Source: Acanthaster planci (Eukaryota > Echinodermata > Asteroidea > Valvatida > Acanthasteridae). From it: a stretch of 64,000 nt of DNA. The notes under the pieces were generated by a model. That model searched no databases and was not told the origin of the DNA. It worked only from the letters and a program-made list of their open reading frames with translations. A program made the translations under genes and the position numbers. The number at the start of each line of letters is the position of its first letter. Position 1 is the first letter of the stretch. The DNA is taken from NCBI RefSeq assembly GCF_001949145.1, contig NW_019091436.1, positions 846,803 through 910,802 on the forward strand, in the 5' to 3' direction. Positions 1 through 13,400 of this stretch are shown here, piece by piece.

Positions 1-1394
1 AATCTACTCTGTTGGGTGGTATTTAGTTTCAACATGCTAACTTACTCTACATGCACATATTTTATCATTCTTAACAGTTTTCTGCATTTTCAAAACAGGT
101 TTATAGAAAAAAGTCATTTTTACTCAGAACTTGCTTTTGGGAAGAAAATTCTCATTCAAACACAGCACATCAAAAGTGACCCAAAATTGTGAGACCTACA
201 TGTACTCTGAATTGACAAAAATCAGACTTACGCTGAAGATAAAAGTTTCTTGTTTTAAATGGTTTATTACAAGCAAGTAAACAAAAAAAGTACAAAATGG
301 TATGGTAGCAAAGAAGACCTGTTTTTAAAAAAGTATAAAACTATTTGAGAGTTATAATTAATTTTCTTTGACATTTATGTTACATGATTCTACCCTACCC
401 CAATTATTTTCCAATGGCTGGAAATAAAATATTTACAAGATGACTCTAACTTACATGAAGAGTACTGTTTTTTGGTGGTCTATTGAACAGTCCATTGTTT
501 GGACGAGTACAATAAAAAACTGGCTGTCATTCTTTGTCAGGTCACAACCATGTACTTGTGTGACACTAGAATTTACAGCACCCTAGGCAGCTTACCAGAT
601 GTGGACTTTGGGACAGCAAAACTTGCAATGTGTACAATTAAGGAAGCTTTCTCTTAAAAAAGACTATTTGTAAGAAACAGAACACCCTGTCCTGCCCCGA
701 ATGCAAAGCAACATGAATCTTTTTGTGCAACACGGACAAAAAAATGAGCTATCTGTTGATTTCCTTCAGATAATAATTATACTTGATTACTCCCAGATGA
801 AAGCATCACCAAAGATTCCAGTTTCACAATGGTTTCAATGACCCATTCCATACACATTGAAAAAGGGACCCTGTTTCTTTTCGTAATAGAGAAGTTGAGA
901 GAGAAATATGCATATTCCAACACTGGTAAACTGTAAGAAAAAGGAATTACATTTTAAGTGACGTTGAATGAGATAATTGTGATTTTAACCCTGACAAGTA
1001 TTGACCTAAAATACTCCAAAATGCGACATTTTAAAATCCATGACAACAAATTAGACATGATATTCAAACTGTCCCAATTTCACTGCTTATGCACTTTTGG
1101 ATTACACCTCCCTACGGGGGGGGGGGGATTAAGGCGATCAGGCCCGGCTGGTCAGAGGGGGTCCATCATTTCTAGCTTCTACTCTGCCTTGGCTCTTTAG
1201 TGGTGATTACACACGGCTGGCTAGTAATGGAATTCTCATATGAAGTAGGGTTTCAACATGGCACGTCTAGACCTGCAGAAGGCAAGGCACAAAACCAAAA
1301 TCTTCCAGATCTCATTTTATGAAGAATGATTTTTACAAAAACGACAAGAAATCAGTCCTACACCAGTCTCACTTTCTCGTGGCCCTCAGCGCGA
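1..1394 (-). other. RELN: Probable 3' UTR and downstream flank of reelin
   Basis: There is no supportable coding sequence here; the small open frames lack family resemblance. A minus-strand AATAAA (TTTATT on plus at 263-268) is the first polyadenylation signal I see below the proposed stop and would give a 3' UTR of about 1.1 kb. A run of G lies near 1117-1126. Positions 1-240 would be downstream flank. Confidence 0.4.
263..268 (-). other. Candidate polyadenylation signal AATAAA
   Basis: Read on the minus strand the hexamer AATAAA occurs within CTTGTAATAAACC, about 1.1 kb past the proposed reelin stop codon. It is the only canonical hexamer I found in this flank; use is unproven. Confidence 0.35.
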
Positions 1395-1440
1395 CTAAGA
1401 CTTTGACTTCTTCATCACAAAGTAGTTATGGAGGGGCACT
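1395..1440 (-). CDS. RELN: Reelin exon 57: last coding exon and C-terminal tail
   Basis: After exon 56 (phase 2, last bases AT) an AG acceptor at 1442-1441 gives one base that completes Ile, then [14 protein letters not shown] and a TAG at 1395-1397. This continues DHVQLV as DHVQLVIV, parallel to vertebrate DHVEVVLV, and ends with a short lysine-rich tail. The acceptor's pyrimidine tract is poor and the tail is far shorter than the conserved vertebrate basic C-terminal region. I therefore hold this exon less firmly than the rest; another last exon further downstream cannot be excluded. Confidence 0.5.
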
Positions 1441-4400
1441 CTCCAGAAATGTTAAAGTCATCCAAGGTGTTCAAATGCACTGCAAAGAAGGCATTCCTTC
1501 GTCCTTGTTTACCCTGACTGGGCTTGTCACAAGACTTGTAAGTGGACGTCTGAATAGACTTGTGAAAGGACCCAAACAGATACCAGACAATATCAAATGC
1601 ATAGTATAAAGATGCTGTTTTTGAGACACCAACTGACGGTCTGACAAAAGACGTGACAGGATACACGAGACTGCATTCCCAGTAACAAAAGGCTCAAAGA
1701 CATTAACTTGGCTTTGATCCCACGGTAAGAGTACTCACATTACTAGCTGTACATGATCTAGTGCCCACTGGTCCGTCCCCTGACCGCCGTGCTGGGGTTG
1801 CCACCAGCGGAATCGAATGGCCCGCCCTCGCGCCTTGGCAGGCAGTCGGTAGGACACGCGCTGAGCCCGCTGGTAGTCGGCGGGGTCATGTGACTCCAAC
1901 AGATGCCACCCAATGCCATTGTTGGCTGTGTACTGCAAGAGGACGACTTTGTTGCCGAGGGCCGGGGAAGACAGGTTTACAAAGCAGCTGGGGTTGTTAA
2001 GAGAGGCGCTTCCAATTTGAAGAACAAACATGATCTCACTAGATACAGGTAAAAAAAATGCAGACTCAATCAATATTTCCAACAGGTGAATGCCATAATA
2101 TTGTGCTTTGCACGGTTCACCCTCATCGATAGGCTGTTTTGGTAATGAAATTCAATGAAAAATAAAAAGGAACGGTCTACCCCACAGGAACAAAGACCAA
2201 CCAACCCTTCATGATGATGGCACGCACTGGGCAAGCTGTCAACTAAATATAACTACACAAACACATTATGGGACATTAGATGGTGCCATGAACACTACTC
2301 AAATGTTGTTTGTGCCTGAAATGGCAGAGTCAAGCTATGCACGCCCCAGGTGGCTAGGATAGATTGAGGAATCTCTACAGGCCTAGAGAGCGGGGAAAAT
2401 AACGCGTATGCATCGGGACTAGTTTTCCAGATGCATGCTTCATCACGTGAGTCAACATTGCTATAAAAGTATATCATCTAAGCTATTATCATCAAGTGTC
2501 ACTCAATACCAACATTTTGAAGTTTCACTGCTCATTCATTGAGTAACTCTGTACCTGAGTGACCATGAGTCACCTATTCCCTCACCTTGCCCTAGTCGTA
2601 TCGAGTTCCACCGTGACTGCCTCCCTTAGCCCACACTGGCTGAAGTACAGCGACTTGCCGTGTGCGTATGGTACCAGGGCCCCGCAACCCATCCCAAGCT
2701 GACCTCCTTTCACTGACGACCAGGTGCGGTCCGTGATGCCTCCTTCAAAGTTGTCGTTCAGATGGATGGGCAGGAGTCGCATGGGAACGCATTCATCACC
2801 TGTCAGGAATGTCACGAATTGATTAATCAGCTGTTTGGGCATCAACAGTGAACATAGTATACTTTTTGCTTGAAGAAAGCATTTGTAATATAGGACCGCT
2901 AGGCTAAACTCATCAATACACAAACAAAAATTGCCCTTAAACTGCACGATGTACTGCATACCCTTCAAACAATCCCACTAACAGATCTAATAGGTTCGAT
3001 GACCTACTGACCTATGAACCCTGGGTCACATTGGCATCTTCCATCAGAGCCACAGGTGCCGTGTCCACTACACAGTCTGGGGCAGCTGGCTCCGACGTAG
3101 ATGTCATCTAAGGACCAGGGTGGAGCTGACTGGCTGGCAGCGAGCTGCACCCAGCGGAACTGGGTGGAACTAATGAAGAGAAAGCATAAAGGTACAGATT
3201 TACATTTTGCTTACCGGCAGCTGATCTATCAGATTGCCATTGCAACAAAAAGAGTTGAAAGAATTCAACAAATTGGACCATTGATTAGTTAGTCTGTCAA
3301 ACAATACTGTCTTTACAGATTGGGAATTGGTTGTTGGTTTCAGGTATACCATAACCATAACCATGCAGTACTGCTGTTCAGCTGGACCACCTGTTCCAGT
3401 CTATGACAACAAAAGAAAAAGTAAAACCAGGAAGACAGGTCCTGGTTGTAACCTGGCAGATCTGATTGTGGATTCCTACGTAATTTTTGGAGGACTTAAT
3501 AACACGTATCGATAAACTCCAATAAGTCAGACTGTATCAAAATCAGATACAAGTTCTCAGAATGCTGGAGTCCAGTGCAAATGCATGTCATTTTTCTCAG
3601 CCTTCATGAGCAGGTCACATTTTAATCTATATACACTTGATTTCTTTACCAAAACAGCAGAAAATCTGTAAGTCCAAACTCTTAACTATACTGTTCCCAT
3701 TTGAAACAATTCTTCATGTCAAGATCGACTTTAAATGATTAGGCTCCAGTTTGACTCCAACTCTGAATATCAAGCAAAAATACAAACTGTTTGTAGCCAA
3801 AGAGGTACAACAATAAATCTTCTCTACTAGTTTTAAGATTTGAAAACCAACAGGTACCAACATCAGCTCTTCTGCAAAGTTTGGAGGCTTGATACGCAGA
3901 CTGTCTAGACATATGCACTAACCTCGACACCACTTCTTGTGGTAAGGAATACACCATGCGCCGCCAGACATTGTACCCGTTAGCCGTGTAGATACTGCCC
4001 CGGTCAAACTCCCTGGGTTGACACCTCGTTCCGTCTCCACCGTCTGGCAGACAGCTGGGCTTCAGTAGAGTCCAGTCAGACTTGGTAGGATGGGTCTTGT
4101 ACTCCAGTCTGACGGGGAAGTCTTCCAGACAGGACGGGGCAATATCTTGGCAACCAACGACAATCTTGAAAACAAAAAGATTGATAATGTTCAAGAAAGA
4201 AGGATTTTTGAAAAAAGTCAATCATAATGCGAATGTATCTGTGCCAACGACAGGAAACCTCAAGAGATGATGAGGAAACTTCAACGCCAGAACTTCCAAA
4301 GGCACAGAAAAATGCAAAAATATACATGGGCCAAAAAGAGACTTTGATGGGTTAAAAAGATGGTATCAGACTAAACATTAGATTGAAAAAGTTTCGGCAA

Positions 4401-7400
4401 AAAAGACAGAAAAGGAGAATGTCGCAATAGAACTTCATTCACGAAATTCCATGCAGGAAATATTTCAATTAAATATATCCAAAACAAGAAACGCTTCTAC
4501 AAAATATGGTCAATTTCAATCAGTCGGTTTTTTTACACTAGCAATCAGTTTGAGGGAAACAAATATATAAAAGCATAATAGAGGGAAATTAGTGGTGAAG
4601 AAAAAAAGGGGGAAACTTTCTGTTATTCGAAAAGTTAATCCAAAACAGATAACTTTAGAGATGAGAAAACCGGAACTCACGGAAGGAGCAGACACTTCTA
4701 ATTTCTAAAAGACAAGACAGCCTCCTATTCAAATCACTTTGATTGCAGCATGTAGATGGTGTCAACTCACTTTGAATTGCAGCATGTAGTTGGTGTCAAT
4801 AATGAGCTGCCTGGTGACAGCTACACTGTCTCGTTGACTGTGTCGTCGATTGGCCCAGTAGAGGGCTCTGTCACTGTTGAGGCAGACACCGACTTGCACC
4901 TGTCCGTACGGATAGAAGTCCCATAGGGTCTCAGTCAGACCCAAGTTAAAAGACTCCCTCAGGTGAGTGGGGTTTATTTCTGAACCGCCTGTGTAATTGA
5001 GAATACGTTATTAGGAAAAAGACCTTTTAGTTTTTCAGTATCAGGGAGGGGGGGCTATAACGAATAAACCGTGGCAAAATTAATATTGTGAATTTCCAAA
5101 ATAACAAGTATGAAAACTCCTAAAAATCACTTAAATAAGTTAAAGATATTGACCGCAGTCACACTAAACATTTGCTCCTAAGAATTCAAAAGAACATACA
5201 TTCAAAGGGTTCTAGCAGGCAAAGGTTAAACAATAACTACAGTTTAATGCTAAATGCACATCGGTGCCAATTATATTGTTTCATGTACTAGTGTGAAATT
5301 TGTTTTCACCAACTGCTCATGATTATTGCCAGAGCTTTTAATAGTCACCATTTGAAGCCACTGCAGGTGACTGACTGCTGAACCCAGATATTCAACACTA
5401 TAACCCTCTAACCACTCTAAATATTAATAAGATCAGGTAATAGGCAAATTTTGCTATGAGACGAGAATATCATCGCTTGATCAACTTCACACACTTGCTT
5501 CTATTGAGTGACCAGTGACTTCAGCACTTCCATTCGTGCCAATGAGGTCTTTTATTTCAATGAGATCTGTTTTCTCTTACCGATATAAATGTCATCCAGC
5601 GCCCACTGGGCTCTTTGTCCGTCTCCAACTGGCTGCCACCAACGGAGTCGTGTTGCCTGGGTGCGGGCAGCAGCAGGCAGGGTGAAGTAGTCACGCTGCG
5701 GGTTGGTGTAATGCTCGTAGTACAGTTCTGCTAGTAGGCTCCAAGAGATACCTGAGTTGCCATGGTGATAATTGTTCACAGTGAAATAACAATGAAGGAT
5801 ACGTGCAAAAAAAAATCAATCACTGGATAAATTTTGAGGATAATGGAAATGAAATTGGTGTTTTAAGAATGAACTTTGATTCCCACAAGGGAAATTGTAT
5901 CGGCCCATGTTGGATTATTTTTTCGCAATAAAGAGTGGTGTTGGATTCAAACCAATAACTGATGAAATATCCTGCCAGCAATCAGTCAGGATTTTGTAAC
6001 CTAGGTTATCAATTTGATCAGAAGTGCAACTTGAATTTATTGGGAGGGTCACAGGTCGGTAAGGTTAATCTCTTAGCAAACACTACGTATGGACAATAAA
6101 GCAAAGTCACTCTTCACCAGTTATCATAGTGAGGGAAATCCTGTTGGGATAATGCTGTGAACAAGCCCACACAATCATCCTGGAATTTGAAAACCAGTCC
6201 ATGCAGTTCACCAGGTGGAGTTTGGACCGGGTCCCCAATGGTAAAAGACAAAGCAAATACATGTATCACTATGCTAACTCAACCTTCATCTCAGCAGACT
6301 GTGAGTTGTTATCCAACAGTAACTTTAAACTTCTCCTGAGAAGGAAAGTTCGAAGTATTCACTTCCTAAAACTGAGACTTAGCTTTGAAAACTTAACCAA
6401 CTGCATATTCAATTCAAAAATGTCCCTTACCCCCGTCGACAGAGTACTGGAGTAGGACGCTCTCTGACCGGCCTCCTGGCCTAAGGCATGATGGGATGTC
6501 ATAATGGCTACCAATCACGGCATGGTAATGCACAAAACTGAAAAAAAAATGTAAATTTGCAGATTTGGAATCATTTGAAAAAGAAAAGGTTGTACACTGA
6601 AGCACAGATTTTGCCGTGGAATTCGGAATGGGGGTTAGAGGGAGTGGGAGAGCCTGGACATTTTAACAGTATTGAATTTACGGGGTTTCCTTTAGCAACA
6701 CCTCAACCACGAATTCTTTTATACAAAGTTGTACCTGGGACATGCTGGGTTGGTAAGTAATGTAAAAGGCTAATCATTAAGAGACTACAATCAACAGTTA
6801 TTCAATTCTATTAAATTGCCAAAATGCCTTACATCTGCTCCCTTGAATTGAATACAGAGAAATGCACCATCATTGGATGAGAAATGCCGCAGTTGATTGG
6901 ATTTCTTTTTAAATTAAAGTGAACCAAGAGGAAAGAAGCTACGTTTATTTCAGCCCCTCTGTTGGGGCTTTTGAGCTGGGTTATCGCTTTGGGAAGTAAC
7001 CACAATCACCTTGCATCTCTGAGGTCTAAGTCCACTGTCTCGGCCACTCGAAGTCCTGGTCCACTGAAGTAGAGCGACCATCCTTCCCTGACGGTGCCGC
7101 AGTCTTGAGACATGGTGATGCTGCCTCCTTGGACCAAGTTCCAAGCTGAGGAGTCAAGGTCTGGGCCCGGGAAGCTTTCCTTTAAATTATTCTGAGGGAC
7201 GAAAGAGAGAAATTAACTGACCGATCTTTTGGTGTTTCATGTGATGAAGACTAGTTTATATCTTCATGGTATTTCAAGGGCAATGACATCACAAGGCATG
7301 GTAAAATTCTAGATAAGTTGTGTTCTTGGCAAGGCTGTTGATTGTAAAAATACTTTTCTCCTCAAAAGATGAGTGGGTATTTGGGTGAACTTGGTTTTCA

Positions 7401-10400
7401 ATTTAGTTTACAGCCAAAGGATTTTTATTGGTTTATGTTTGTATGAAGAGGGCACGAAGTCAAAATGTCGCTCACATACCCTTGTGCCAAGACTGTGCTC
7501 ACAGGCGGAACCATCAAATCCCTCATCACAGATGCATTGTGGGTAGTCACAAGTTCCGTGGCCGCTGCACATGTCTGGGCAAGCTGGACTGATGTGGACA
7601 TCATCAAGTGCCCAGCGCTGGGGCAGGGAACCAGGAAGAACTTCCTGGAACCAGCGGAAACGAGTGTGCCTGTAATTGAAAACGGCACGCAAGTCAGCTC
7701 TTACGCATCACTCTTCCCATCATGCCCCCATTTAGGAATTAGTGTTTCCAAAAAAACTAATAGGAACTTTAAACGTGCCTTTAAAACAGCAACTAGGTCA
7801 CTTGGCAGAACTACAAATTTTGTTTTTAGAAAATTTGGCAAGCGTCCAATTCCAAATCCTCAGATGATACAGATTTCATTATTTTGTTTTGCTGCATACT
7901 TGAATAATTACAGTCAGATTTTTAATAACATTATACAATAAAATGCAGTCAACTTTGGTCTGGAATTTAGAATATTGTTGAGGTGTTAGCTGTGCAAAAC
8001 CTGCACTGAATTAACAATTTGCTCGAGCCACATTAATTATTTTGTCAGTTGTAGGTCAGTTAACTGGGTCAGGGACAGATTGTCTACTTGTCCAGTCTGC
8101 TTGCTGAAACCTTTGTACCTATAGCTTGACAAGCACATACACAAACTGGACGGTGCATGTTGGCAACTTACATGCACAAATGATGAACATGGAATACCAC
8201 ACCATTAAGTACAGACTACAAGGGTATTCCATCTAACTACCCTGGCAGGGAATTCGGCTCACCCTGATATCGCTTCCTCTGGGATCGGAATCGAAATCCT
8301 CTTCCATCCATGGTGGGTGTAGTAAGAGCTGGATGGGGTGACGATATCGTTGCATTCTGGCTCCGAGGGAAGACACTGATGTATCAGGTGTGACCAGGTG
8401 ATGCCGTGGTCCATAGAGAAGATCAGCTGGACCGGATTGAAGGAACTATCCCAGGAGGCATTGCAGCCAGTGCTGATCTGAAAGTAGCAAGATATACAAA
8501 GAATTCAATAAGTCCCTGACAAAACGTTACTGGAACATTATTATTATTGTTATTGGTTTATTTCATAAAATAAAATAACATTTTAAAAATGCACATTATG
8601 GCAACCGGTAGGTTGAATTGCACTCTACATTCATACATCACAAAAATTGTTTTAAAAAGGTATGATAATAAATTTGTAAGAGATCGTTTCTAACAAATTA
8701 CAAGCATTTAGAAGTCTAAGTATAGGCAAAAGGGGAGGAAGGTCAAGAGTTGGTACAGTACATTTTATTGTAGTTAAGTGATTTACATTTCTTAGATTAT
8801 TGTTCCTGGTAGGAGGAAGTCAGTCTTGAAATCTGTTTGAACCAAGGAGTGATGTGCCAAAATTGAGGGTCAACCTCTTGAGTCTGTGTGATATTGGGGG
8901 GAATATTTAGTTCGTCACAAATATTCTGATATGAAGGAATCAAACAATAATCATAGGTCAGAATAATACGGAAGGCCTTCTTCTGTAATGTCTTCTTCAG
9001 CTGCCGTAAAAAGTAAAGTTTACGATTAAACGATTTGCACATTAAATCAATCTGGGTATCCCATTTGATATTCTCCTTCCAAGGAGTTTAAGGCAACTAT
9101 TTTGGTTAATTGGCAAATTGTCTACATGTATGTAAAACCGAGATAAAAACAGACAGTCCTGAAATTGCACTCTGTCGGATTTAAACGCATGAAATTATTA
9201 TCTGACCACATCCTGCTTCAGATTGTCAAGTTCACTCTGCAAAACTGTTGTTCGGTCCATCTCATCAAAAGGGAAAAATAAAGTTATGTCATCTACATAC
9301 TTATACTGAAATATTTCCGCAGTGGCTGGTTTAGATTCATTCATCATAGCCNATGGAATTTAGAATATTGTTGAGGTGTTAGCTGTGCAAAACCTGCACT
9401 GAATTAACAATTTGCTCGAGCTACATTAATTATTTTTCAGTTGTAGGTCAGTTAACTGGGTCAGGGACAGATTGTTTACTTGTCCAGTCTGCTTGCTGAA
9501 ACCTTTGTACCTATAGCTTGACAAGCACATACACAAACTGGACGGTGCATGTTGGCAACTTACATGCACAAATGATGAACATGGAATACCACACCATTAA
9601 GTACAGACTACAAGGGTATTCCATCTAACTACCCTGGCAGGGAATTCGGCTCACCCTGATATCGCTTCCTCTGGGATCAGAATCGAAATCCTCTTCCATC
9701 CATGGTGGGTGTAGTAAGAGCTGGACGGTGTGACGACATCGTTGCATTCTGGCTCCGAGGGAAGACACTGATGTATCAGGTGTGACCAGGTGATGCCGTG
9801 GTCCATAGAGAAGATCAGCTGGACCGGATTGAAGGAACTATCCCAGGAGGCATTGCAGCCAGTGCTGATCTGAAAGTAGCAAGATATACAAAGAATTCAA
9901 TAAGTCCCTGACAAAACGTTACTCGATCATTATTATTATTGTTATTGGTTTATTTCATAAGATAAACTCACATTTTAAAAAGGCACACTATGGCAACCAG
10001 TAGGTTGAATTGCACTCTACATTCATACATCACAAAAATTGTTTTAAAAAAAGGTATGATAATAAAGTTGTAAGATATTGTATCTAACAAATACAAGCGT
10101 TTAGACGTAGAATTATAGGCAAAAGGGGAGGAAGGAAGGAGTTTGTACGGTACATAGACATATACACATATATATGCACATATACATGTACACAAACACA
10201 AAGTGTTACATTATATACATATAAAACCAGTTAAAAAGATAATACAAATGATCCGAGGGAAATCACACAATACAAACCATATCACTCATTATTAATCAGC
10301 TTATCCTGCTTGTTCAGTAACTTGGTTAGGCTTGGAATGCAACTATTCTTGTATCTGTTTGTTTTGCATTCTATTGTAGTTAAGTGATTTACATTTCTTA

Positions 10401-13400
10401 GATTATTGTTCCTGGTAGGAGGAAGTCAGTCTTGAAATCTGTTTGAACCAAGGAGTGATGTGCCAAAATTGAGGGTCAACCTCTCGAGTCTGTGTAATAT
10501 TGGGGGAATATTTAGTTCGTCACAAATATTCTGATATGAAGGAATCAAACAATAATCATAGGTCAGAATAATACGGAAGGCCTTCTTCTGTAATGTCTTC
10601 TTCAGCTGCCGTAAAAAGTAAAGTTTACGATTAAACGATTTACACATTGAATCAATCTGGGTATTCCATTTGATATTCTCCTTCCAAGGAGTTTAAGGCA
10701 ACTATTTTGGTTAATCGGCAAATTGTCTACATGTATGTAAAACCGAGATTTGACAGGAGGCTGCTGAAAACAGACAGTCCTGAAATTGCACTCTGTCGGA
10801 TTTAAACGCATGAAATTATTATCTGACCACATCCTGCTTCAGATTGTCAAGTTCACTCTGCAAAACTGTTGTTCGGTCCATCTCATCAAAAGGGAAAAAT
10901 AAAGTTATGTCATCTACATACTTATACTGAAATATTTCCGCAGTGGCTGGTTTAGATTCATTCATCGTAGCCAAGAAGGCATTTGGACCAATCTTGGTGC
11001 CTTGTGGCACTCGTGCATTAATAGTTTGCCAATCAGACAAAGTACCAGCATGGCGAACGCTTTGCAAATGGTTTGACAAAAAATCACAAATCCAAGGTAT
11101 GATCGACCGCCGTACACCTTGATCAATGAACTTCTTGACAACGATTTGGTGACTTACTCTCTCAAATACCTTAGAGGAATCTGTAGCTACAACTACACCA
11201 GATCGTTTAGGTTTATCCATTTCCCTACTTACATCATCAATTAGTTTAACCAAGCAATGCGTAGTTGAAGATCCCTTCAATGACCCAAATTGATAATTAT
11301 CCAGCGAATTGTTAATATCGGTTATTATCTACTTAACAACAAAATCTTCAAACACCTTCCCCAAAAACATGTGAGGAAAATTGGACGCAGTTGATCAATG
11401 TTTGGAGGCTGTGTCTTTAGAACAGGAATCACAATGGCTCTTTTCCATATGTCCGGTAGAACTCCGGCCTCAAGAGAGCAGTTAAATATCTCAGCTAATA
11501 GGAAGCAAAGCTCATAAGCAAATTCCTTTATGCAGCGTGGAGGGAACCTGTCTGGACTGGCGCTCTTGTTCAAATTCAATCTCATAAGCCTGTTGAACAC
11601 ATCTTCTGGAGAAATGGAGGAGACAGGCCTACGTGCCAGGAGGTAAGAAGATATCTGGCTTAAATCCAGTTCAGATATGTCCTTAGCTACAGACATAAAG
11701 CGGCGGTTGACCTCATTTGCGGCTTCAAACGAAGACAGCTCCAGTATGGACAGCTGCTTACGGGCGTTGTTCCCAGTTAATTTTTGAATCTGCTGGTGCC
11801 ATTGTCGTGGGTTAGATTTCTAACTCGTTTCATGCCAAACGGTTCACATGTTTTTGTGTTTGATGCAGGTGCAAGCAATCAATTTCTAAATTATCAGTGA
11901 ATGAATGCACATAAACAATAGTCTTCAATTATCCTTCGCAGTCAGCACTTGCATTCTTCCAACAAATGGGCATCTTTCTGTGCCATTTCATGATTATTCT
12001 CTTCAACCAAATCTTCAAAGTATAGGTTTTGATTCAGCTCAGAGTAACTTAAGTTGAGCGGGGTCCTTCACCAAGCATAGTTCTTATCAGGAGGAATGAC
12101 AACCACCGAAATAAGAGATGATCGCAGATTGCTGGCCAAGTCATGTACATAACTTACTTACTATTACTTCATTACATGTACTTCAGTACGGTACCTTGAA
12201 CTCCAAAACAGTCCCTTGTTGTAGCTGAAGGTCTACCGTTGTTATCACGGATCCTTCCTCAGGATCTAGACCTCCGACCAGTGACAGGTTCTCCCCAGCG
12301 GTGTCCAGCACCCCATTTGACACCCCTTCTCGGTCCAATTCATTGCAGAAGGAGAGGACGGCCGCGTTGTCAGCAAACAGCCAGTCCACACTGGGCTGAC
12401 CAGAGTCAAAGCTGTCGGACATGGCGGTGGGTCGGCTGTTTGACGAGCCACCAATCACGATGTTGTCGACGGCCCAGTCGGCTTGGTTGAGTCCTGGGTG
12501 GTTGGGCTGCCACCAGCTAAACCGGGTACCAATGGTGCGGGCGGCAGTGGGTAATGTAATGGTGACAAAACTGGGGAGGCAAAAGATAAAAACCTCCTAT
12601 TGCACCAGTAGGCTTAGATGAGCAATTTAGGACGAATACAGTGAAATATTAAGCAAGTGCGACTTCATCAGGATTCTAAAATATATTTCAGAGTCCTAAT
12701 GGTCTTTCGGTCTTTTGTAAAGTTTATTTAGATCAAAGTCCAAGAATACAATGGAACACAAATTAGCACAATGGAATAGGAACATATCTATGAATGCAAA
12801 CATCACAGTTTAACATCCACATTCAATATGTGTTTCCAATTTGTGAACTCATCGTTTGATGATGGCTTCAAAAATCATTTCCAAACATTTTACAGTTGAA
12901 ACCAAAACCAAACACACACTCCAGAGACTCACACCGTGGTCTTAACAGACCCAGAAAAGTCAATTCATAATACTGAAGTGTGATGCAGAACACTGGTAAC
13001 ACAGACAAGGTTTGGAATCTAGAAATAAATCTCACTGGACACTCACTAATTTAGCCTCAACTCTGAGTATGCATCTGGGCTAAGGCTTTTGCATATGTCA
13101 AACAGTAATGACTGTCCACAGCCACAATGAAAACCCTCCATCACCATGTTTGAGATGGACAAGACTGTCGACAGCTATGGCTATTCTTAATAGGGCACAA
13201 TGGCAAAAACCCAGAGCCATATCCATAACAATGCCCAAATCTGATATGGCTAAGAATGACTTAATAGCCTTATTCTGGTGCTGTTATCTTGCCTGGTTAC
13301 CTGGACATGGAGTATCTACTGTAATGGAGTTCTGAAAGCAACGTCCAGTGCACACCACCATCGATGGAATACTGCAACAGAACATTATGGCTACGTTGAG

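Larger units (their letters stand above)
7961..10972. repeat. Direct duplication around exon 47, meeting at an N
   Basis: Block 7961-9351 and block 9354-10972 start with the same sequence (TGGAATTTAGAATATTG) and run parallel through the intron, exon 47 and the 3' part of a LINE, with scattered substitutions and small indels. The second block has about 240 extra bases (roughly 10140-10375, containing a TA-rich CACATATATA stretch) and a further insertion near 10750. The first block ends within the LINE at the N at 9352. Only the second block continues into more LINE sequence. Confidence 0.9.
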
